This document shows, one piece after another, positions 35,347 through 43,652 of a stretch of 64,000 bases of DNA. The notes beneath the pieces are model-generated. The model saw nothing but the letters and a program-made list of their open reading frames with translations, did not search any database and had not been told where the DNA came from. The position numbers were made by a program, and so were the translations under genes. Positions within the stretch are counted from its first letter, which is position 1; the number at the start of each line of letters is the position of its first letter. Source of the stretch: Escherichia boydii (GTDB lineage: Bacteria > Pseudomonadota > Gammaproteobacteria > Enterobacterales > Enterobacteriaceae); assembly GCA_041890495.1 (NCBI GenBank), contig CP169086.1, forward strand, positions 4,712,001 to 4,776,000, given 5' to 3'.

Positions 35347-36364
35347 ATGATGACGACGATGCTGGAAGTGGCGAAGCGCGCCGGGGTTTCAAAAGCGACC
35401 GTTTCCCGCGTGCTTTCAGGTAATGGCTACGTCAGCCAGGAGACTAAAGATCGCGTGTTTCAGGCGGTAGAAGAGAGCGGTTACCGTCCAAACTTGCTGG
35501 CGCGCAATCTGTCGGCGAAGAGTACTCAGACGCTGGGGCTGGTAGTGACCAACACGCTTTACCACGGCATTTATTTTAGTGAATTACTCTTTCATGCCGC
35601 GCGAATGGCGGAAGAGAAAGGGCGGCAGTTGCTATTGGCAGATGGTAAACACAGCGCAGAAGAAGAGCGCCAGGCGATTCAGTATCTGCTGGATCTGCGC
35701 TGCGACGCGATCATGATTTACCCGCGTTTTTTTAAGCGTGGATGAGATCGATGACATCATTGACGCGCACAGTCAGCCGATAATGGTGCTTAATCGCCGC
35801 CTGCGCAAAAACAGCAGCCATAGCGTCTGGTGCGATCATAAACAGACCAGTTTTAACGCCGTGGCAGAGTTGATAAACGCCGGGCATCAGGAGATTGCTT
35901 TCCTTACCGGCTCGATGGATTCCCCCACCAGCATTGAACGTCTTGCCGGGTATAAAGACGCGCTGGCGCAGCATGGTATTGCGCTGCGCGAGGGGCTGAT
36001 TGCGCAGGGGAAGTGGAACCCCGCCAGCGGCGCGGCGGCGGTGTCCGAACTGCTTGCTCGCGGTGAGCGCTTTACGGCGCTGGTGGCGAGCAATGACGAT
36101 ATGGCAATCGGCGCCATGAAGCAGCTGCACGACAGCGGCGTGGCCACGCCGGACGCGGTGTCGGTGATTGGTTTCGACGATGTGGCCATCGCGCCTTACA
36201 TTGTGCCGTCGCTCTCCAGCGTCCGCATCCCGGTAACGGAGATGATCAAAGAGACCATCAGCCGCCTGATCTTCATGCTCGACGGTGGTGAGTTTAAATA
36301 TCAGCAAACCTTCTCCGGCGAGCTTGTCCTGCGCGACTCGGTTATTGACGGCCCGCACCGCTGA
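35347..36364 (+). pseudogene. ascG: LacI-family repressor AscG, one frameshift and a hybrid sequence
   Basis: AscG represses ascFB and itself. The N-terminal helix-turn-helix (MLEVAKRAGVSKATVSRVLSG) and the periplasmic-binding-like effector domain are complete across two frames. One T too many in the run at 35727-35733 (seven where six fit) breaks the frame at YPRF|LSVDEIDD. Up to HGIAL (about residue 212) the protein equals E. coli AscG; beyond that (REGLIAQGKWNPASGAAAVS) it is clearly diverged, marking a switch of sequence type near 35985. The single homopolymer change is probably an error. Confidence 0.92.
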
Positions 36365-36400
36365 TGTCGACAGCTGTCATCGTCATAAGTGACGATGACG
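36365..36400. promoter_or_regulatory. Candidate FhlA site upstream of hydN
   Basis: TGTCGACAGCTGTCA runs into the dyad TCATCGTCATAAGTGACGAT. It shares TGTCG/TGACG elements with the hyc-hyp enhancers and lies about 50-85 bases before the sigma-54 promoter. Confidence 0.55.
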
Positions 36401-36447
36401 GCACCGCTGTGATTTTTAAAATTAAATAAAATCAATAGCTTAATTAT

Positions 36448-36461
36448 TGGCACGGTTTATG
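36448..36461 (+). promoter_or_regulatory. Sigma-54 promoter of hydN-hypF
   Basis: TGGCACGGTTTATG has the -24 TGGCAC; the -12 part is TATG rather than TTGC, resembling, from memory, the atypical E. coli hydN promoter. It lies 37 bases before the hydN start. Confidence 0.6.
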
Positions 36462-36498
36462 AATATCTCCGCGCATAACTGTAATGCTGGAGAAGCAG

Positions 36499-37044
36499 AT
36501 GAACCGTTTTATTATGGCCGATGCCAGTAAGTGTATTGGTTGCCGTACCTGTGAAGTGGCGTGCGTGGTTTCCCATCAGGCGGAGCAGGACTGCGCGTCG
36601 CTTACCCCTGACACCTTCCTGCCGCGCATCCACGTCATCAAAGGCGTGAATATTTCTACTGCCGCCATCTGTCGCCAGTGCGAAGACGCACCGTGCGCGA
36701 ACGTCTGCCCGAACGGGGCGATTAAACGCGAGAAAGGCTTTGTGCATGTCATGCAGGAGCGCTGCATTGGCTGCAAAACCTGCGTGGTCGCCTGCCCGTA
36801 TGGCGCGATGGAGGTGGTGGTCCGTCCGGTGGTGCGCAACAGCGGCATGGGGCTGAGCGTGCGCGCGGACAAAGCCGAAGCCAACAAATGTGACCTGTGC
36901 TACCACCGCGACGCCGGCCCGGCCTGTATGGAAGCGTGCCCGACGCACGCGCTGGTCTGCGTGGATCGCGACAAGCTTGAGCAGATGAGCGCCGAAAAGC
37001 GCCGTCGCGCGGCGTTCGACACCTCGTCATCACTGCTGTTCTGA
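36499..37044 (+). CDS. hydN: Electron-transport protein HydN
   Basis: A 181-residue ferredoxin-like protein with four [4Fe-4S] motifs (CIGCRTCEVAC, CRQCEDAPCANVC, CIGCKTCVVAC, CDLC...CMEAC), related to HycB. It supports formate dehydrogenase H activity. Compared with E. coli HydN it is diverged and carries a different tail (RRRAAFDTSSSLLF). ATG at 36499 follows a GGAGAAG site; upstream Met would add five residues. Five bases separate it from hypF. Confidence 0.95.
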   Translation: MNRFIMADASKCIGCRTCEVACVVSHQAEQDCASLTPDTFLPRIHVIKGVNISTAAICRQCEDAPCANVCPNGAIKREKGFVHVMQERCIGCKTCVVACPYGAMEVVVRPVVRNSGMGLSVRADKAEANKCDLCYHRDAGPACMEACPTHALVCVDRDKLEQMSAEKRRRAAFDTSSSLLF

Positions 37045-37049
37045 ACCGT

Positions 37050-39266
37050 ATGAGCAGCAACGGCGTTCAGCTGCGCGTGCGCGGCAAAGTGCAGGGCGTC
37101 GGGTTTCGTCCCTTCGTCTGGCAGCTGGCGCAGGCGCTTCAGTTGACCGGTGACGTCTGCAATGACGGAGAGGGCGTGCTGGTGCGCCTCGCGGGTAATG
37201 GGGGGGCCTTTACCGCGAGGCTGCATCAGGACTGCCCGCCGCTGGCACGCATCGACCGCGTGGAAATGCAGCCGTTGACCTGGGCGCGCGTGCCGGAAGA
37301 CTTTACCATCCGCCACAGCGCGGCCGGGACGATGGACACCCAGATTGTCCCCGATGCGGCGACCTGCCCGGCGTGTCTGGCTGAGATGTGCGGCCCACGC
37401 GAACGTCGCTATCGCTATCCGTTTATCAACTGCACCCACTGCGGGCCGCGGTTTACCATTATCCGCGCCATGCCCTACGACCGCCCGGCCACGGCAATGG
37501 CGCCGTTCCCGCTCTGCGGGCCGTGTGAAGCAGAATACCGCAATCCTGCCGACCGCCGTTTTCACGCCCAGCCGGTAGCCTGCCCGGACTGCGGACCCGC
37601 GCTGGAGTGGCGTGCGGGCGACATGACCGCCGAGCGCGAGGCTGCGCTGCGCGCTGCGGTGGCGATGCTGAAAAGCGGCGGTATTGTCGCGGTCAAAGGA
37701 CTGGGCGGGTTTCACCTCGTCTGCGATGCGCAAAACCCACAGGCGATAGTGAAATTACGGTCACGCAAGCAGCGCCCGTCGAAGCCGCTGGCGGTGATGA
37801 TCCCAAATGCGGACGGCGTGCCGGAGGCGATCCAGACTCTGTTACGCTCCTCCGCAGCGCCGATTGTGCTGACCCCAAAAGCCTCGCTTCCCGGGTTTCC
37901 CGAAGAGATTGCCCCGGGGCTCGATTGTATTGGCATCATGCTTCCCGCTAACCCGCTGCAGCATTTGCTGATGATAGACAGCCAGCGCCCGCTGGTGATG
38001 ACCTCCGGCAACCTCAGCGGCAGACCGCCTGCGATGACCAACCGCCAGGCGCTGGATGAGCTCAGCGGCATCGCAGACGGCTTCCTGCTGCACAATCGCG
38101 AAATCCTGCAGCGGATGGATGATTCAGTGATGGATCGCGACGGCGCGATGCTTCGCCGCGCGCGCGGTTTTGTGCCTGATGCCATCACGCTGCCTGCCGG
38201 GTTCGACAATATCCCCGCCATGCTGTGCACCGGGGCGGATATGAAAAACACCTTCTGCCTGGTGCGTGGGAATCAGGCGGTGCTGAGCCAGCATTTTGGC
38301 GATCTCGGTGACGAGGGTGTCGAAGCGCAGTGGCGTTCCGCTCTGTCGGTGATGCAGGACATATACGCCTTCCAGCCGGAGCGCGTGGTGTGCGACGCCC
38401 ATCCGGGGTACCGCGCGCGCCAGTGGGCGCAGGCGCAGGGGCTGCCCGTTGAAACCGTACTGCATCATCACGCCCATGCGGCGGCGTGCCTGGCGGAGAA
38501 CGGCTGGCCGCTCGACGGCGGAGACGCAATTGCCCTGACGCTGGACGGGATCGGCATGGGTGAAAACGACGCGCTGTGGGGTGGGGAGTGCCTGCGGGTG
38601 AACTATCTTGAGTGCGAGCGTCTGGGCGGCCTGCCTGCCGTTGCGCTGCCGGGCGGCGATCTGGCGGCGCGGCAGCCGTGGCGTAATTTACTCGCCCACT
38701 GCCTGGCGTTTGTCTCTGACTGGCAGCAGCACCCGGAAACCCACGCGGTACGGCGCCAGAACTGGCCGCTGCTGGCGACGGCGATCCGGCGCGGCATCAA
38801 CGCGCCGCAGGCCTCGTCCTGTGGTCGCCTGTTCGATGCCGTCGCCTGCGCGCTGGGTATAGAAACCCAATCCTGGGAAGGTGAAGCGGCCTGCAGGCTG
38901 GAAGCGCTGGCGGCACAGTGCAACGGCGTCGAACACCCGGTTACGCTGTCGGTGGAAGACTTCGCGCTTTTCTGGCAGCAGTGGCTGAGCTGGCAGGCCG
39001 AGCCCTGCGAGCGCGCGTGGGCGTTTCACGACGCGCTGGCTAAAGGGCTGGCGCATCTCGCCGCGCTCCATGCCCGACGCTTATCGCTGTCGACAATCTG
39101 TCTCAGCGGCGGCGTTCTGCACAACCGTCTGCTGCGCGCGCGCCTGCGTCATTATCTTTCTGACTTTACGCTTCTTTTTCCTTCGCGCCTGCCCGCAGGT
39201 GACGGAGCGATCTCCTTCGGGCAGGCGGCGATCGCCGCTGCCCGGTCATGTTCACAAAGGACTTAA
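37050..39266 (+). CDS. hypF: Carbamoyltransferase HypF
   Basis: A 738-residue enzyme that turns carbamoyl phosphate into the carbamoyl group placed on HypE, the source of cyanide ligands of the NiFe site. Domains in order: acylphosphatase (GKVQGVGFRPFVWQL), zinc-finger pair (CPACLAEM...CTHCGPRF and CGPCEAEY...CPDCGP), YrdC-like (IVAVKGLGGFHLVCDA), and the Kae1-like carbamoyltransferase domain (VLHHHAHAAACLAENGW, ALTLDGIGMGENDALWGGE). It is shorter than E. coli HypF (about 750) and clearly diverged, fitting the Enterobacter-like block. Confidence 0.96.
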   Translation: MSSNGVQLRVRGKVQGVGFRPFVWQLAQALQLTGDVCNDGEGVLVRLAGNGGAFTARLHQDCPPLARIDRVEMQPLTWARVPEDFTIRHSAAGTMDTQIVPDAATCPACLAEMCGPRERRYRYPFINCTHCGPRFTIIRAMPYDRPATAMAPFPLCGPCEAEYRNPADRRFHAQPVACPDCGPALEWRAGDMTAEREAALRAAVAMLKSGGIVAVKGLGGFHLVCDAQNPQAIVKLRSRKQRPSKPLAVMIPNADGVPEAIQTLLRSSAAPIVLTPKASLPGFPEEIAPGLDCIGIMLPANPLQHLLMIDSQRPLVMTSGNLSGRPPAMTNRQALDELSGIADGFLLHNREILQRMDDSVMDRDGAMLRRARGFVPDAITLPAGFDNIPAMLCTGADMKNTFCLVRGNQAVLSQHFGDLGDEGVEAQWRSALSVMQDIYAFQPERVVCDAHPGYRARQWAQAQGLPVETVLHHHAHAAACLAENGWPLDGGDAIALTLDGIGMGENDALWGGECLRVNYLECERLGGLPAVALPGGDLAARQPWRNLLAHCLAFVSDWQQHPETHAVRRQNWPLLATAIRRGINAPQASSCGRLFDAVACALGIETQSWEGEAACRLEALAAQCNGVEHPVTLSVEDFALFWQQWLSWQAEPCERAWAFHDALAKGLAHLAALHARRLSLSTICLSGGVLHNRLLRARLRHYLSDFTLLFPSRLPAGDGAISFGQAAIAAARSCSQRT

Positions 39267-39267
39267 A

Positions 39268-40290
39268 ATGTTACGACTCTTACGCAATGAACCTCGCGCC
39301 GCGCTTCTGCTGCTGGCTCTGGTAATGGCAAACCTGCTGGCCTGGGGATGGGCATGGCACGCTTTTAACGGCAGCACGGCGCTGATGGCCGCGAGCCTGC
39401 TGGCGTGGTGCTACGGGCTGCGTCACGCGGTGGATGCTGACCACATCGCGGCTATTGATACCGTGACGCGTAAGATGATGCAGCAGGGCAAACGCCCGTC
39501 CGGCGTGGGGGCGTGGTTCTCGCTGGGGCACTCCACCATCGTGGTGCTGGCCTCCATTGCTATCGCCGCTACCGCGACGGCGTTTCAGAAAAACATGGAA
39601 TGGTTCCACGAAACCGGCAGCCTGATTGGCACGGCGGTGTCGGCGACTTTCCTGCTGGCGATGGCGCTGGTGAACATGGTGATCCTGCGCGGCGTCTGGC
39701 GCAGTTTTCAGGCGCTGAAACACGGCAGGCCCGTGCAGGGCGATATCACGCTGCCTGCCCAGGGCGGCGTCATGAACTGGCTGTTTGGCAAGACCTTCCG
39801 CCTCGTCAATAAAAGCTGGCAGATGTACCTGGTGGGATTCCTGTTTGGTCTCGGCTTTGACACGGCCACCGAGATTGGCGTGCTGGGGATCTCTGCCGCC
39901 AGCGCATCCAGCGGGATGTCGGTGTGGTCAATCATGATCTTCCCGGCACTCTTCGCCAGCGGCATGGCGCTGGTGGATACCCTCGATAACCTGCTGATGG
40001 TCGGCGCCTACGGCTGGGCGTTTAACAAGCCGCAGCGCAAGCTCTATTACAACATGACCATCACCGGCACCTCCGTGGTGGTGGCGCTGTTTATCGGCGG
40101 GCTGGAAGCGCTGGGTCTGCTGATGGATAAATTTGCCCTCAGCGGCGGCGTCTGGGATCTGATTGGCGCGGTGAACGACAACTTGGGCAACGCCGGGTTT
40201 GTGGTGGTCGGGCTGTTCGTTGCCTGCTGGCTGATCTCCATGGTCAACTACCGCTGGCGCGGCTACGACGCGCTGGTGGTGCGTTCCTGA
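39268..40290 (+). CDS. NiCoT-family nickel/cobalt permease
   Basis: A 340-residue inner-membrane transporter with about eight segments and the family signature RHAVDADHIAAID (HX4DH) plus LGFDTATEIGVL. It starts two bases after hypF with ribosome site AAAGGA, so it is the third gene of the hydN-hypF unit and should supply nickel for hydrogenase 3 when FhlA is active. E. coli K-12 has no NiCoT gene here and relies on NikABCDE. It ends 28 bases inside the convergent SgrR-like gene. Nickel is the most likely substrate from context. Confidence 0.93.
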   Translation: MLRLLRNEPRAALLLLALVMANLLAWGWAWHAFNGSTALMAASLLAWCYGLRHAVDADHIAAIDTVTRKMMQQGKRPSGVGAWFSLGHSTIVVLASIAIAATATAFQKNMEWFHETGSLIGTAVSATFLLAMALVNMVILRGVWRSFQALKHGRPVQGDITLPAQGGVMNWLFGKTFRLVNKSWQMYLVGFLFGLGFDTATEIGVLGISAASASSGMSVWSIMIFPALFASGMALVDTLDNLLMVGAYGWAFNKPQRKLYYNMTITGTSVVVALFIGGLEALGLLMDKFALSGGVWDLIGAVNDNLGNAGFVVVGLFVACWLISMVNYRWRGYDALVVRS

Positions 40291-41927
40291 TCCGGCGGCA
40301 GCCAGGCACGGGTAAAATCAAGCCAGCCGCTGGCGGTCAGCACAATGTCCTGCACGTTTTCCAGGGTGTTAAGACGATAGCGGTAGTGGAACAGCGGCGT
40401 GCAGGCGCCGCTTTCCAGCAGGCGTTGAAAGAAGGCGGGCAGATGTATTCGAAGGCTCTCTTCGCTTTCGCAGTACGCCATCAGGGTCTGCTTCGCTTTT
40501 TGCCAGGCGGTCTGCCCCAGCGCTGCGGCCCACGCGGGCTCTTCGGTAAACCACTCTGCCAGCGCGAATTCCGCCGCTTCACCCGCCAGATAATCCCCCA
40601 GTAAAATATCCCCCTGCGCCAGCGCGTCGGGGGCGTGCCACGCCTCGCGGTCCTTCCGCTGGATCTTAACGTCACAGTCGCGCTTTTTCAGGCGCGTTTG
40701 CAGCATGCTGGCCAGATCGCACAGCCCCGGCGTGTCGTAACAGATCAGAGAAAGGGTCGCCGGGAGCGCCACGTCGGAGGCATCCGCAAACGCGGGCGTT
40801 TTGATGCCGGGCAGAATTTCGGTGCGGGTATCGACATCCTCCCGACGGAGGTACTGCTGGTTAAGATGCTGAATTTCCTGACGCAGCCAGTCGGCCAGCG
40901 GGTGTGCCAGTCCGCCATTCAGCATCAGCCAGGCAAAGCCGCTGCTGGTGGAGGTGACGGACTTCCGGGCATTTTCGCCTTTTCCCACGGTGATCCACGC
41001 CGATTTTTCCGCCTCGCTGCGGGTTCGCCAGAACTCAATCGCATGCAGCAGCGGGTGCGCCGCAAAGTACCAGGGCTGGCGCTCAAGGCGCAGGTAGTGC
41101 GAGTGGTGATGGGCGATAGCAAAGGGACCCGCGCCGATAGTCGGCTGCTGCGGATGCGGCAGGCGACAGGCGTGATGCGCGAGACGATGCGCCAGCATGG
41201 CATCGGGCGCGATCAGCACAATCTCCAGGCACCAGGGGGCGACAAGCGACACCGTTTGAACGTGCGCAAACCCCGCGCTGCGCGCCGGATCGGCCAGCAT
41301 CTGCCGCATCGCGCTGAGAACATCTTCATCGCTGATGGCCTGCCCGTTATGCCAGTGCGCGCCGCTGCGCAGGTAAAAGCGCCAGCGACGTTTGTCGTCA
41401 CGGGTATCCCAGTGATGGGCTAAATCCGCTACCGGCTGATTGTGGCCGGGCGCGTAGCGCGTCAGCCCCGCGTGAACCGCGCAGATAATATGCTGTTCGG
41501 CGCGGCGGCGCTGAAGGGCAGGATGCAGCGAGGTCAGCGGGCGATACCACGGAATGCGCAGCGTTGGCTGATGCTTAAGCCATTTGCCGCCTAAAAACGG
41601 GGTGATGATGTGGTGCAGGCTGGCCGGATCGCCGTCGGCCAGCTGCAGCGCGCTCTGGTAATCTCCTTTTTCCAGACAGGCGTGCATCAGCGGCGCGCTC
41701 AGCTCGCTGGTGGTGGCCAGGCAGTGCAGGGTGGCACGGTGTCCGCGCCCAGGCTGCGCGTCCCAGCTTAGCCATCCGCTTTGCGCGAGCTGGCGCAGCA
41801 GGGTGCGCGCATGACGTTCGCTGCACAGCGCAACCTCCGCGACTTCAGAGATTGTCGTGGACGCAGGCGATGCGCCGTAGTGCTGATAAAGCCGTTGATA
41901 CTGACGGATTTTCTGAAGCTGGCGCAT
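40263..41927 (-). CDS. SgrR/YbaE-family transcriptional regulator with solute-binding domain
   Basis: A 554-residue protein. The N-terminal winged helix (ISEVAEVALCSERHARTLLRQLAQSGWLSWDAQ, residues about 28-65) is followed by an extracellular-solute-binding (SBP_5) type domain (WRFYLRSGAHWHNGQAISDEDVLSAM). This is the layout of SgrR, which senses sugar-phosphate stress, and of YbaE; which of these roles applies is unclear and no sgrS-like RNA is seen nearby. ATG at 41927 is set by the family N-terminus (MRQLQKIRQYQRLYQ); ribosome site weak. It sits beside the nickel permease, so a peptide or metal-chelate signal is also possible. Confidence 0.82.
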   Translation of the reverse strand: MRQLQKIRQYQRLYQHYGASPASTTISEVAEVALCSERHARTLLRQLAQSGWLSWDAQPGRGHRATLHCLATTSELSAPLMHACLEKGDYQSALQLADGDPASLHHIITPFLGGKWLKHQPTLRIPWYRPLTSLHPALQRRRAEQHIICAVHAGLTRYAPGHNQPVADLAHHWDTRDDKRRWRFYLRSGAHWHNGQAISDEDVLSAMRQMLADPARSAGFAHVQTVSLVAPWCLEIVLIAPDAMLAHRLAHHACRLPHPQQPTIGAGPFAIAHHHSHYLRLERQPWYFAAHPLLHAIEFWRTRSEAEKSAWITVGKGENARKSVTSTSSGFAWLMLNGGLAHPLADWLRQEIQHLNQQYLRREDVDTRTEILPGIKTPAFADASDVALPATLSLICYDTPGLCDLASMLQTRLKKRDCDVKIQRKDREAWHAPDALAQGDILLGDYLAGEAAEFALAEWFTEEPAWAAALGQTAWQKAKQTLMAYCESEESLRIHLPAFFQRLLESGACTPLFHYRYRLNTLENVQDIVLTASGWLDFTRAWLPPDQERTTSAS

Positions 41928-42019
41928 AGCGGCATACCGGTAAAAAGAGGGATGCTGAGAGTGTAGGGCTTTTTGCGGAATAAATAAGGCCAGGATGGAT
42001 AAAGTGTTCCGGTTTTTTT

Positions 42020-42082
42020 GCCCGGCGGCGCTACGCGGGCCTGCGGGCTTTGTTGGCTGGGTAAGCGTAGCGCCACCCGGCA
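42020..42082. repeat. REP-like palindromic pair
   Basis: Two GC-rich inverted units (GCCCGGCGGCGCTACGCGGGC and GGGTAAGCGTAGCGCCACCC) of the Enterobacter-like type lie between the regulator's promoter region and the small gene at 42084. Confidence 0.75.
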
Positions 42083-42083
42083 A

Positions 42084-42242
42084 TTACCGCTTATGTTCAC
42101 TGACCGGCATCATCAGCTCACGCAGACGCTCAATGCGCGCCTCAGGGCTCAAATAAAGCCAGCGAAATAAAACGTGTTCAGCATGCTTCGCTTTTTTGAA
42201 ATAGCGAGAAAGATAATTGAGTTCTTTATGAAAAGTCGTCAT
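42084..42242 (-). CDS. Small basic protein of 52 residues
   Basis: The frame begins ATGACGACTTTTCATAAAGA and encodes MTTFHKELNYLSRYFKKAKH..., a Lys/Arg/His-rich helical protein ending LMMPVSEHKR. A good GGAG site lies seven bases before the ATG and codon use is normal. No family is recognised. It lies between two palindromic repeats, reads in the same direction as the SgrR-like gene, and could be the first gene of a unit with it or an independent small gene. Confidence 0.6.
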   Translation of the reverse strand: MTTFHKELNYLSRYFKKAKHAEHVLFRWLYLSPEARIERLRELMMPVSEHKR

Positions 42243-42408
42243 GATTTGTCTCCGGCTGATTATACCTTTTCAGACTAGGCCGGATGCAAATAATAAAACA
42301 GGGTGATGTTTTTAAGCTGTTCCGCATTTAAGTATTAATGGAAATAATAAATAAGGGATTAATGGTGATGATATATCTACTTTGCATTTTTTTGATGAAT
42401 AGAATGCG

Positions 42409-42434
42409 TAAAAAAAAGCCCCGGAATATCGGGG
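42409..42434 (-). terminator. Rho-independent terminator after norW
   Basis: On the reverse strand CCCCGATATTCCGGGG is followed by CTTTTTTTT, a classic terminator 85 bases beyond the norW stop. Confidence 0.88.
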
Positions 42435-42481
42435 TAGTGAATAATAAAATCCAAAGGTTAAGTCAGCGTAGACTTGTTGTT

Positions 42482-42508
42482 GGCCGGGTGAACGAAGCGT
42501 CACCCGGC
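42482..42508. repeat. REP-like unit after norW
   Basis: GGCCGGGTGAACGAAGCGTC followed by ACCCGGC forms a GC-rich palindrome just downstream of the norW stop. Confidence 0.7.
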
Positions 42509-42518
42509 AAAAAGAGGG

Positions 42519-43652
42519 TTAAGAAGGTAGCAGTTTCAGCAGAGCGAAAGCCTCCTTCATCCGGTCTTCACTAACAACAAAAGCGCGAATCTTACCCTCG
42601 TTATCCGCGCCGCGCGCCACCATTCCCTGGCGTTCGGTATTAATTTGCCAGCGTAAATCCTGACGCTGGGTTTCGCCTGCCAGATGCAGCGGTAATTCCG
42701 GCGTTTTGATTTTCACCAGCATCGCCGGGAGTTTCAGCGGCGTGTTATTGCCGAGAAGATTTTTTGCCAGCACCATCGCGCTAAGTTGAATCGGCTGGAG
42801 GAACGGCAATACCTGACCGTTAATTTCCGCGCAATCGCCCAGCGCGTAAATATCGGTATTACTGGTTTGCAGATAACTATCGACGCAAACGCCGCGATTA
42901 ATCGTCAGCCCGGCGCGTCGTGCCAGGGCGGTTTCCGGGCGCAGTCCGGTGGCGGCAATTACCGCATCCACTTCGATATTGCGCTGGCGGTCCAGCGTTG
43001 CCTGAATGCCAGAATCCGTTTTTTCCAGCCCCTGTAACTGAGATTTCAACAGCAGATGAACGCCCATCTCCGTCAACCGATGCTGCAAGCGGCTGCTTAC
43101 TTCCGGTGGCATTAACGACGCCAGAATACTGGCAGCGTTGTCGATTAGCGTGACCGCTTTGCCTGCACGACAAAAATCCATCGCCAGTTCGCTACCAATC
43201 AAACCACCGCCAACAATCAACACGCGTCGGGCATCCCGCAGTTGCGTTTCACAGGCGCGATACTCTTGCTGACTATTTAACGTCAGCATTAACTCACGCC
43301 CAGGCACAGGCGGGACAAAGGCACTGGCACCGGTTGCCAGTACTAGCTTGTCGTATTGCCACTGATTATTCTGGCTTTTCACCACACGGGCTTCGGCATC
43401 GATATCCGTCACCCAGGTTTGTGGAAACAGGTGCAGATTAAACTGCTCGGCAAATTCACCCGCCGTCTGGCGGGTAAGGTCATCGGCACGTTGCCCCTGA
43501 CTGATAACATGGCTGATGTCAGGTTTGTTGTACTCATCCATGCTGTCGGCGGCAATCAAGGTTAATGGAATAGTGGCGTCCTGTTTGCGAATATTTTTCA
43601 CCAGTTGTCGGGCGGCGAAGCCCAAACCAATGATCACAATGCCGTTGCTCAT
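42519..43652 (-). CDS. norW: NorW, NADH:flavorubredoxin reductase
   Basis: A 377-residue FAD enzyme that reduces the rubredoxin domain of NorV with NADH. Two dinucleotide-binding motifs are seen: IIGLGFAARQLV at the N-terminus and LIVGGGLIGSELAMDF near residue 145; the FAD aspartate lies in IYALGDCAEI. The sequence matches E. coli except the last 25-30 residues (GADNEGKIRAFVVS...LLKLLPS), suggesting another switch of sequence type near 42600. Starts four bases inside norV. Confidence 0.96.
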   Translation of the reverse strand: MSNGIVIIGLGFAARQLVKNIRKQDATIPLTLIAADSMDEYNKPDISHVISQGQRADDLTRQTAGEFAEQFNLHLFPQTWVTDIDAEARVVKSQNNQWQYDKLVLATGASAFVPPVPGRELMLTLNSQQEYRACETQLRDARRVLIVGGGLIGSELAMDFCRAGKAVTLIDNAASILASLMPPEVSSRLQHRLTEMGVHLLLKSQLQGLEKTDSGIQATLDRQRNIEVDAVIAATGLRPETALARRAGLTINRGVCVDSYLQTSNTDIYALGDCAEINGQVLPFLQPIQLSAMVLAKNLLGNNTPLKLPAMLVKIKTPELPLHLAGETQRQDLRWQINTERQGMVARGADNEGKIRAFVVSEDRMKEAFALLKLLPS

